A DNA stretch of 7,280 nt from Acetobacteraceae bacterium. Lineage in GTDB: Bacteria; Pseudomonadota; Alphaproteobacteria; Acetobacterales; Acetobacteraceae. The position numbers were made by a program, and so were the translations under genes. This document shows, piece by piece, positions 1 to 7,226 of this stretch (position 1 is the stretch's first letter; every line of letters starts with the position of its first letter). A model generated the notes under the pieces. That model worked only from the letters and a program-made list of their open reading frames with translations, was not told where the DNA came from and ran no database searches. The stretch lies in assembly GCA_947478535.1 (NCBI GenBank), contig CANJXD010000289.1, positions 1 to 7,280 on the forward strand. The letters run 5' to 3'.

Positions 1-207
1 CACGTCCTGGCCACCAACCAGGATACGCCCGGCATCCGGCACTTCGAGGCCCGCGATCATCCGCAGCGGGGTGGTCTTGCCGCAGCCCGACGGCCCCAGC
101 AGGGCGATCAGCGCGCCCTGCGGCAATTCCAGCGACACGCCATCCACCGCCGGATGGGCGGTGCCGGGGAAGCGTCGCGTCAGCGTCTCAAGGCGAAGAT
201 GGCTCAA
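1..207 (-). CDS. ABC transporter ATP-binding protein, PotA/FbpC type (N-terminal 69 codons, runs off the window)
   Basis: This is the N-terminal part of the cytoplasmic ATPase that powers an ABC importer, probably for the ligand of the binding protein encoded just upstream. The first 69 residues read without a break to the window edge. They show the typical beta-strand start ([14 protein letters not shown]), an aromatic residue (Phe13) where the A-loop is expected, and a Walker A motif GPSGCGKTT at about residues 38-46, followed by [15 protein letters not shown], which is characteristic of the polyamine/iron (PotA/FbpC) branch. The start is taken as TTG at 207-205, because it overlaps the TGA of the preceding gene by 4 bp and no ATG or GTG lies in frame nearby. 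No strong ribosome binding site precedes it, so translational coupling is likely. The residue after Walker A is proline (GKTTPLRM), where family members usually have Thr or Leu. The Walker B, signature and C-terminal regulatory parts are outside the window. The family call is safe; the substrate is not known. Confidence 0.9.
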   Translation of the reverse strand, partial: MSHLRLETLTRRFPGTAHPAVDGVSLELPQGALIALLGPSGCGKTTPLRMIAGLEVPDAGRILVGGQDV

Positions 208-1256
208 CGGCCGGAAGCCGAGATCACCTCGCGCCGCCAGCGCTGGTTCCAGGTATCGCGCAGCCGCACCATCTCGGTCCAGTCGAGCGGGATGACGCGG
301 TTGCGGAATTCGGGGGCCAGCGCCGTGCGGGCCATCGCTTCCGGCGAGACCTGCGCGCGGCTGTTGGTCGGGCCGTAGAACATGCGCTCCGTGAAGGCCT
401 TCTGCGGTTCGGCGGAAAGCGCATGCGCCATCAGTGCCAGCGCCTGCGGCCGGTTCTTTCCATTGGCGACGATGTTGATGGTGTTGATCTGGAACACCGT
501 GCCTTCTTCCGGCAGCGAGACGCCGATGCGGCCCTGCGACTGGTCCCGGTAGAGCTGCGCGCGGGCATTCCAGCCGGTGGCGAAACGCACCTGGTCGTTC
601 AGGATCAGCGTGTAGCCATCCGGGTTCGGGTCGAAGGTCTGCACCGCCGGCGCGATCTCCCGCAGCCTCGGCATCGCCGCGCCGATATTCTGCCAGGCCC
701 CGCCATTCGCATGCGCAAGGATCGCCGTCATCGCCAGGCCCTGGATGTTCGGCGGGGCGGACAGCGCAATGCGGCCACGATGCTGCGGCTCCCACATCGC
801 CGCCCAGCGCGTCGGCGCCGGCACCACCGCGCGGGTGTCATAGACCATCACCAGGTGGTCATAGGTCACGGCCGGGCCGCAGGCGCCGCCGGAACTCCGT
901 GCCTGATCATCCAGTTCGGCGATCACCGGCAGGGTGGTGGCGTCGATCCGCTCCACCAGCCCTTCCGCACAGGCGATGGCGGCGGTGGTGACATCCATGA
1001 TGACAAGGTCAATCTGCGGATCGGCCCGCTGGGCGCGCAGCGTGCCGAGCATCTGGGCGCTGGTGCCACCCTCGAAATACTGCACCTGGGTGCCGGTGCG
1101 CGTGGTGAAGGGCGCGACCACGGTCTGGGTGTAGTTGTCCTTGAAGATGCCGGCATAGGCCTGCAGCGTCATGCGGCCACCGGCCGCGCCACTACCCTGG
1201 GCAAGGGCGGGACCGGCGGCGAGCAAGGCCGCCGCGGCAAGAGCGTAGAGGCGCAT
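204..1256 (-). CDS. Periplasmic substrate-binding protein of an ABC importer, PotD-like (COG0687 type)
   Basis: This 350-residue protein captures a solute in the periplasm and delivers it to the membrane permease of an ABC importer. The start at ATG 1256 is chosen because it gives a clean Sec signal peptide ([19 protein letters not shown], cleavage expected near residue 19) and has GGGAG seven bases upstream. An in-frame extension to 1367 adds 37 residues that do not look like a signal sequence. The mature part begins with a short Gly/Ala linker and then [12 protein letters not shown]. It carries the two-lobe features of the family, such as [25 protein letters not shown], an ALSAPPN segment and [16 protein letters not shown]. 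Length fits the family (about 340-370). Two cysteines (about 96 and 126) could form a disulfide. The ATPase gene follows with a 4-bp overlap, so the two are co-transcribed. Related proteins bind polyamines, other small organic solutes or iron; the ligand cannot be read from the sequence. Confidence 0.88.
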   Translation of the reverse strand: MRLYALAAAALLAAGPALAQGSGAAGGRMTLQAYAGIFKDNYTQTVVAPFTTRTGTQVQYFEGGTSAQMLGTLRAQRADPQIDLVIMDVTTAAIACAEGLVERIDATTLPVIAELDDQARSSGGACGPAVTYDHLVMVYDTRAVVPAPTRWAAMWEPQHRGRIALSAPPNIQGLAMTAILAHANGGAWQNIGAAMPRLREIAPAVQTFDPNPDGYTLILNDQVRFATGWNARAQLYRDQSQGRIGVSLPEEGTVFQINTINIVANGKNRPQALALMAHALSAEPQKAFTERMFYGPTNSRAQVSPEAMARTALAPEFRNRVIPLDWTEMVRLRDTWNQRWRREVISASGR

Positions 1257-1396
1257 GGGGGAACTCCCGATCCGGATCATGGGGCGGGAGCATCGCGCGG
1301 GAGCATCGCCCCTGCCAAGGGGCGTGGCACCGGTTTGACCTCCCGCCACGCCGCGCGAGGCCAACATATCGCGCCAGGACTGGCTGCGGGGCCTAG

Positions 1397-1421
1397 TTCA
1401 TGCCCCGAAAATTGGCATGAA
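1397..1421. promoter_or_regulatory. Perfect 8-bp inverted repeat upstream of the binding-protein gene (candidate operator)
   Basis: TTCATGCC (1397-1404) and GGCATGAA (1414-1421) are perfect inverted copies separated by 9 bases. The element lies about 140 bp upstream of the start of the substrate-binding protein gene and about 65 bp past the stop of the MetX-like gene. The right arm also overlaps a second, competing dyad, TTGGC (1412-1416) with GCCAA (1422-1426), which on the minus strand is followed by TTTT. The element may be a repressor or activator site for the transporter operon, or a weak terminator for the hydrolase gene. The symmetry is seen directly; the function is inferred. Confidence 0.4.
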
Positions 1422-1486
1422 GCCAAAATCATCCCCCCAAAGCGGGAGGTACCGCCAGTTTCATCTCCCCGCGGCGGGGCGGGCAG

Positions 1487-2692
1487 CTAGTTCCCGAGAA
1501 AGGCCCTGATCCGCTCCGCCAGCGGCGCCATGCCCACAACCCCGTTCAGGTGGCCGAGCGGCCCCGTGATCTCGGCAAACTCCACCGGGCGGCCGAGGCG
1601 TTCGAGCAGCGCCACCATTTCCCGGTTGTAGTCCATCATGAACACCCGGTCGGTCGCCGTCGCGGCCACGAACCAGCGCGCCCGGCTGCGCGACAGCGCC
1701 GCCTCGGTGGAGGCGTATTCGTGCAGATACAACTGGTTGGCCCGCGCCAGGTAGATGAAGTGGTTGGCGTCCGAGACCCGGGCGCGGGCGAGCGACGCCT
1801 CATCCAGCACGCGCTCCACCTCGAAGCGGTCGCGGATGTTGCGGGCGGGGTCCTGCCCTTCGGCCACGCGCCGGCCGAAGCGGGCCAGGGCCGGGCGGTC
1901 CTGCGCCTGGACGGTGACGATCTTCAGCGCCTCCGCCAGCCCGCGCAGCGGCGGCTCGCGGCCGGCGGTGTAGCAGTCGCCATTGTTGAAATTCGGGTCG
2001 AGCCGGATCGGCGCCTCCCAGATGTCGAGCCAGGCGATCATCCAGGGGTCGAATTCGCCGCTGCCGATCACCGGCATGACGCGGTCCACCATCTCCGGAT
2101 AGGCGGCGGCCCATTCGATGGTCTGCAGCGCCCCCATGGAGGCACCGGCCACCAGCGCGAGGCGGCGAACGCCGAGGCTGTCCAGCAGGCGCTTCTGCAC
2201 CTCGACGAAGTCGCGCATCGAGACCACGGGGAATTTCGGCCCCCAGGGGCGGCCGGTGGAGGGGTTGATCGTCGCCGGCCCGGTGGTGACGGTGCGGCCG
2301 TCCCGCACATTCAGGTTCACCAGCGTGTCGGAGGCGATGACGAAGAACCGGTTGGTATCGATCGCCTTGCCAGGGCCGATGATGGCGTCCCAGTACCCCG
2401 CCGGCTGGCCTTCGGCGTAGCGCCCGAAGGCGTGGCTGTTGCCGGAGAAGAAATGGCCGATCAGCACCGCATTGTCGCCGGTGGCATTCAGCCGCCCGGC
2501 AGTCTGGTAGCCGATGCGGACATTCGGGATCGTGGCACCACCCCGCGTCGTGTAGCTGCCGGCCTCGAAGCTGCGTTTTTCCACGATTTCGGTCGCGGCA
2601 GCAGCCGGAGCGGTCTGCGCCGCCAGGCGACCCGCCGCGGGTAACAGCGCCACCGCGGCGAGGATGGCGGCGAGCATCAGGCGGCGTTGCAT
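1487..2692 (-). CDS. Secreted MetX-like alpha/beta hydrolase (homoserine O-acetyltransferase family, probable esterase)
   Basis: This 401-residue alpha/beta-hydrolase belongs to the homoserine O-acetyltransferase (MetX) family but carries a signal peptide, so it should act in the periplasm or outside the cell, not in methionine synthesis. The start at ATG 2692 gives MQRRLMLAAILAAVALLPAAGRLAAQ with GGGGGGA 8 bases upstream. ATG 2722 also has a purine-rich site (GGGGGAT) and would add 10 residues. The Arg-Arg pair could mark Tat export, but the motif is incomplete. After a short linker the MetX-type fold begins (GGATIPNVRIGYQTAG). The nucleophile elbow is GASMGALQTIEW with Ser at about 185, where classical MetX has GGSMGGMQ. 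The likely acid and base are Asp at about 348 (ATATDRVF) and His at about 381 (PLGHLNGV). The triad looks intact, so the protein is probably active as an esterase or acyltransferase on an unknown substrate. It is divergent from ppa and lies upstream of the transporter genes on the same strand, with a 230-bp gap. Confidence 0.88.
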   Translation of the reverse strand: MQRRLMLAAILAAVALLPAAGRLAAQTAPAAAATEIVEKRSFEAGSYTTRGGATIPNVRIGYQTAGRLNATGDNAVLIGHFFSGNSHAFGRYAEGQPAGYWDAIIGPGKAIDTNRFFVIASDTLVNLNVRDGRTVTTGPATINPSTGRPWGPKFPVVSMRDFVEVQKRLLDSLGVRRLALVAGASMGALQTIEWAAAYPEMVDRVMPVIGSGEFDPWMIAWLDIWEAPIRLDPNFNNGDCYTAGREPPLRGLAEALKIVTVQAQDRPALARFGRRVAEGQDPARNIRDRFEVERVLDEASLARARVSDANHFIYLARANQLYLHEYASTEAALSRSRARWFVAATATDRVFMMDYNREMVALLERLGRPVEFAEITGPLGHLNGVVGMAPLAERIRAFLGN

Positions 2693-2872
2693 CGTGTTGG
2701 TCCCCCCAGACGGTGAAACCATGGTGATCCCCCGCCGTGCGGCAGGCAAGCTGCGGCGGTCGCCTATCGGCGATGGGCTGCTGCAATCACCGATGGGCGA
2801 AGGCCGCGGGGGTCGCGTCTCCGAACGAGACCGGCTAGAGAAGCGGCCTGTCCCGATGTGAGGCCCCTACCC
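2693..2872. promoter_or_regulatory. Divergent intergenic region between the MetX-like gene and ppa, with a direct repeat
   Basis: This 180-bp stretch must hold the 5' signals for two divergent genes. CGATGGGC occurs twice, at 2771-2778 and 2791-2798, exactly 20 bp apart (two helical turns); comparing the four bases before each copy, the sites read TCGGCGATGGGC and TCACCGATGGGC, which match in 10 of 12 positions. That spacing would put two protein-binding sites on the same face of the DNA. I see no convincing -35/-10 pair for either gene. GAGG at 2860-2863, nine bases before the ppa ATG, is the likely ribosome binding site for ppa. Confidence 0.35.
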
Positions 2873-3409
2873 ATGAACCTGGCAAAAATCCCGACCGGCA
2901 AGGCCCCCCCGCATGACGTCAATGTGGTGGTGGAGATCCCCCAGGGCAGCCAGGTCAAGTATGAGCTGGACAAGGACAGCGGCGCCGTCGTGGTGGACCG
3001 TTTCCTGTTCACGCCCATGGCTTACCCGGCCGCTTACGGCTTCATCCCCGGGACCCTGGCCGATGACGGCGACCCGGCCGATGTGCTGGTGCTGACCCCC
3101 GCCCCGGTGGTGCCCGGCTGTGTCATCCGCGCCCGGCCGATCGGCGTGCTTCATATGGAAGACGAAGCGGGCTCGGACGAAAAGCTGGTCTGCGTGCCGC
3201 ATGACAAGGTCCACCCGATGTATTCGGGCGTGACCAGCGCCGAGGAACTGCCGCATATCACCCGCGCCTCGATCGAGCATTTTTTCGCCACCTACAAGGA
3301 CCTCGAATCCGACAAGTGGGTGAAGGTGCGCGGCTGGGGTCCGGCCAGCGAGGCGGCGGAAATCATCCTTTCGTCCATGGCCGCCTACCAGAAGGCCGCC
3401 AAGGAATAA
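2873..3409 (+). CDS. ppa: Inorganic pyrophosphatase, family I (soluble)
   Basis: This cytoplasmic enzyme hydrolyses PPi to two phosphates with Mg2+, pulling nucleic acid, protein and lipid synthesis forward. The 178-residue length is that of bacterial family I enzymes. The start at ATG 2873 gives MNLAKIPTGKAPPHDVNVVV, the standard N-terminus, and has GAGG nine bases upstream; a GTG at 2858 in the same frame would only add five residues. Active-site residues fall at the same numbers as in the E. coli enzyme: Lys29, Glu31, Arg43, Tyr55, Asp65, Asp67, Asp70, Asp97, Asp102, Lys104, Tyr141 and Lys142, plus Glu21 near the N-terminal active-site Glu. The signature reads DGDPADV, with Ala69 where the usual pattern has a bulky hydrophobic residue; the metal-binding aspartates are kept. 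It is followed by its own terminator and then by the membrane pyrophosphatase gene. Confidence 0.97.
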   Translation: MNLAKIPTGKAPPHDVNVVVEIPQGSQVKYELDKDSGAVVVDRFLFTPMAYPAAYGFIPGTLADDGDPADVLVLTPAPVVPGCVIRARPIGVLHMEDEAGSDEKLVCVPHDKVHPMYSGVTSAEELPHITRASIEHFFATYKDLESDKWVKVRGWGPASEAAEIILSSMAAYQKAAKE

Positions 3410-3432
3410 GCCTCCCCCGCGGGTCCTGACGC

Positions 3433-3470
3433 CGCTGGCGGCCGGAAAACGGCTGCCAGCGCCACTTTTT
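3433..3470 (+). terminator. Rho-independent terminator after ppa
   Basis: A 12-bp stem (3433-3444 pairing with 3450-3461, one G-U pair in RNA) encloses a GAAAA loop. Four bases (CCAC) and then five T follow at 3466-3470. It begins 24 bases after the ppa stop codon and should separate ppa transcription from hppA. Confidence 0.85.
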
Positions 3471-3494
3471 CTGTCCTTCGACGAAAGCGCGGCG

Positions 3495-3508
3495 TTGCCA
3501 GTTGGCAA
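3495..3508. promoter_or_regulatory. Short palindrome TTGCCA-GT-TGGCAA upstream of hppA (candidate operator)
   Basis: Two perfect 6-base arms separated by two bases form a compact palindrome 25 bp after the ppa terminator and about 135 bp before the hppA start. The position suits a regulator-binding site near the hppA promoter. I could not identify a clear promoter next to it, so the role is inferred. Confidence 0.3.
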
Positions 3509-3527
3509 ACCGGGCTGCAAGCTTCGC

Positions 3528-3548
3528 CCGGCCTTCGATGGAGGCCGG
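3528..3548 (+). promoter_or_regulatory. Hairpin in the presumed hppA leader
   Basis: CCGGCCT (3528-3534) and AGGCCGG (3542-3548) pair perfectly over 7 bp with a 7-base loop (TCGATGG). No T-run follows, so it is not a terminator. It may be a structural element of the leader mRNA if transcription starts upstream of it. In GC-rich DNA such a stem can also arise by chance. Confidence 0.25.
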
Positions 3549-3623
3549 CGTTGGCGCCTCCCCGCGCCATTGGCCCGGCCTCAGCCGTGGGATCAAGCAC
3601 GCCCGGATTGCCGGGACGAAGAA

Positions 3624-3629
3624 GGGGGA
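3624..3629 (+). promoter_or_regulatory. Ribosome binding site of hppA, start choice unclear
   Basis: GGGGGA is the strongest Shine-Dalgarno-like run ahead of hppA. It lies 8 bases before TTG 3638 and 14 bases before ATG 3644, so it favours the TTG. The weaker GAAG at 3633-3636 has the right distance to the ATG. The two options differ by only two residues. Confidence 0.5.
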
Positions 3630-3643
3630 CGTCGAAGTTGATC

Positions 3644-5773
<2,130 letters not shown>

Positions 5774-5802
5774 ACCGGGGCTTCGGCCACCGGCGTGTGA
5801 CG

Positions 5803-5836
5803 AACCGGCGGGGGCAACCCCGCCGGTTTTGTTTTT
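5803..5836 (+). terminator. Rho-independent terminator after hppA
   Basis: A perfect 11-bp GC-rich stem (5803-5813 with 5818-5828) is closed by a GCAA tetraloop and followed by TTGTTTTT (5829-5836). It begins 29 bases after the hppA stop. The minus strand lacks a T-run after the stem, so it should not end the converging RTX transcript efficiently. Confidence 0.95.
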
Positions 5837-5875
5837 GGCGCTCGGCTGGCGGCGCCGGAGGTTGGTTTCCTGCCC

Positions 5876-7138
5876 TCAGACGCCGAAGACCGACCAGGCG
5901 TCCTCAAAATTCTGCGGCGCCCCCGCCGGGGTCTCGTAGGCGCCCAGCACCGCCGCGGCATCCAGCCGCACCATCGCCGCCGTCACCCGGTCTCCGAACA
6001 CCGTCACGGTGCCGAGATCATCGCCGCCGGCGCCGGCGGAAAAGCGCAGGATGCTCTCCGCCACCCGGTCACCGTTCAGGTCCCGATAGGTGATGCCCGC
6101 CAGCGCCACACCGAAGCCGCGCACCTGGATCGCATCGCCCGAGGCGGTGCTGAAATCGGTAATGACATCGGCACCGATGCCATCCAGCCAGCGCCCATGC
6201 GCCGCCTGGCTTTCGCCCGCCGCCAGCGCCGCCCAATCCACGCGCCCGCCCGCCCCGAGGTAGCGCGCGGCCGTCTCCGCCGTAGCCCCCAGGAGGAAGT
6301 CGAAGCGGAACAGGTCGGCCCCCGCATCGCCCCGCAATACGTCGTTCACGGCATCGGCCAGCACGGGTAGCACCCGCGCGCCCCCGCCCACCGGCAGGGG
6401 CTCCCCGGCATCGCTGCGGCTGACCAGCAGGTCATCCCCCGTGCCGCCCCGCAGCGTATCCGCCCCGAAGCCGCCGAGCAGGCTGTCATTGCCCGATCCC
6501 GCATCCATCCAGTCGTCGCCACGCCCGCCCAGCATCCCATCGGCGTCGTCGCCGCCGGTCATCCGGTCCAGCCCCTCGCCGCCGCGCAGCGAATCCGCAC
6601 CCGCCTGGCCGGCGAGCGAATCATCACCCAGCCCGCCCTCGATCAGGTCCGCGCCATCGCCGCCATCAAGGTTGTCGGTCCCGTCCTCCCCGGCCAGGAC
6701 ATCATCCCCCACATCACCGCGCAGCTTGTCGTCGCCGAGGCCGCCGAGCAGGCTGTCATTGCCGAGGCCGCCATAGGCGGTGTCATCCCCCGCGCCGCCC
6801 AACACCGTATCGGCGTCGGCATCGCCGCCGAAGCTGTCATTGCCCTCGCCACCGGATAGCGAATCCGCGCCGACGCCACCGCGCAGCGTGTCCATGCCCT
6901 CGTCGCCGCGCAGCACGTCGTCACCGCCATCCCCGCCCATCACGTCATTGCCGAGGTCACCCATCAGCGTGTCGCCGCTGCCATTGCCGCGGAGCGAATC
7001 ATCGCCGGCATCGCCCGACTGCACATCGCCATCGTCGCCGCCCTCCAGCGTGTCATTGCCGGAGCCGCCCGCCAGCCTGTCCCTCCCGCTGCCGCCGCGC
7101 AGCAGGTCATTGCCGCCATCGCCGCCCAGCACATCATT
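5876..7138 (-). CDS. RTX (hemolysin-type calcium-binding) repeat protein, 5' end lost at an insertion-sequence junction
   Basis: RTX proteins are exported by type I secretion and fold outside the cell when calcium binds their repeats. The visible protein (418 residues from an in-frame GTG at 7132, two more RTX-like codons, Asn-Asp, up to 7138) begins inside the repeat domain. Residues 1-234 are 26 nonapeptides of the form x-U-x-G-G-x-G-x-D in unbroken register, and a degenerate repeat (NDVLRGDAGAD) lies near residue 264. Residues 235-418 are non-repetitive, with DVITDFSTASGDAIQV at about 322-337 and LGTVTVFGDRVT at about 373-384, as in C-terminal domains of type I secretion substrates. The chain is very rich in Asp and Gly. 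No ATG or ribosome binding site precedes it; upstream of 7139 the frame enters unrelated sequence and meets a stop. The original N-terminal domain, which would tell protease, lipase or adhesin, is missing here. It is probably a non-functional remnant, and its true function cannot be known from this window. Confidence 0.85.
   Translation of the reverse strand, partial: NDVLGGDGGNDLLRGGSGRDRLAGGSGNDTLEGGDDGDVQSGDAGDDSLRGNGSGDTLMGDLGNDVMGGDGGDDVLRGDEGMDTLRGGVGADSLSGGEGNDSFGGDADADTVLGGAGDDTAYGGLGNDSLLGGLGDDKLRGDVGDDVLAGEDGTDNLDGGDGADLIEGGLGDDSLAGQAGADSLRGGEGLDRMTGGDDADGMLGGRGDDWMDAGSGNDSLLGGFGADTLRGGTGDDLLVSRSDAGEPLPVGGGARVLPVLADAVNDVLRGDAGADLFRFDFLLGATAETAARYLGAGGRVDWAALAAGESQAAHGRWLDGIGADVITDFSTASGDAIQVRGFGVALAGITYRDLNGDRVAESILRFSAGAGGDDLGTVTVFGDRVTAAMVRLDAAAVLGAYETPAGAPQNFEDAWSVFGV
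6431..7132 (-). repeat. 27-bp RTX repeat array, 26 units in register
   Basis: The DNA encodes 26 consecutive nonapeptide calcium-binding repeats with no insertion or deletion in 702 bp, so the array has a strict 27-bp period. Units have diverged in their variable positions, but several nucleotide blocks recur. Ca2+ binds between successive GGxGxD turns to form a parallel beta-roll. The array is cut at its N-terminal side by the junction near 7139, so the original number of units was probably higher. Confidence 0.9.
6470..6763 (-). repeat. Exact 24-bp direct repeat inside the RTX array, copies 270 bp apart
   Basis: The 24 bases at 6470-6493 are identical to those at 6740-6763. The offset of 270 bp is exactly ten 27-bp units. 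Both copies encode the same stretch (GNDSLLGG) of the nonapeptide series. Identity at nucleotide level, not only at protein level, suggests past duplication or gene conversion in the array. Confidence 0.8.
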
Positions 7139-7195
7139 AGACTTGTTGCGAAAGTTGCGTGATTTTGGTGCGGCCGTGCTGGCCGTGGCCGGCGC

Positions 7196-7226
7196 CCTCG
7201 GTCAGCAGGGCCTCGGTCAGCAGGGC
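7196..7226. repeat. Perfect 15-bp tandem duplication over the possible transposase stop codon
   Basis: The 15 bases at 7196-7210 (CCTCGGTCAGCAGGG) are repeated exactly at 7211-7225, with one more matching base at 7226. On the minus strand each copy contains TGA in the transposase frame, so the duplication leaves two in-frame stops 15 bases apart. It may be a replication-slippage event that is specific to this copy. Confidence 0.85.

Noticed and set aside
1257..1367. N-terminal extension of the binding-protein frame to 1367
   Set aside because: The extra 37 residues have no family features, ATG 1280 has no ribosome binding site, and the internal ATG at 1256 starts a clean signal peptide.
1467..1479. 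CCCCG-CGG-CGGGG hairpin just after the MetX-like stop
   Set aside because: The stem is only 5 bp with a 3-base loop and no T-run on the minus strand, so I cannot support it as a terminator.
423..1490. A 355-codon plus-strand frame opposite the substrate-binding protein
   Set aside because: Antisense shadow with His/Arg/Gly-rich composition; the minus strand encodes a signal peptide and a family-like binding protein.
1550..2644. A 364-codon plus-strand frame opposite the MetX-like gene
   Set aside because: Low-complexity Arg/His/Gly/Ala composition typical of antisense frames in GC-rich genes; the minus strand has a family match and catalytic residues.
3551..3643. Extension of the hppA frame upstream to TTG 3551
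   Set aside because: The 31 extra residues are Pro/Gly/Arg-rich, overlap the leader hairpin region, and have no match to the family N-terminus.
5837..5856. GGCGC/GCGCC dyad as terminator of the RTX gene
   Set aside because: On the minus strand the 5-bp stem has a 10-base loop and is followed by A residues, not T, so it does not fit an intrinsic terminator.
6431..7132. Regular short repeats that could suggest a CRISPR array or satellite
   Set aside because: The period is 27 bp with no unique spacers, and every unit encodes an RTX nonapeptide in one continuous frame.
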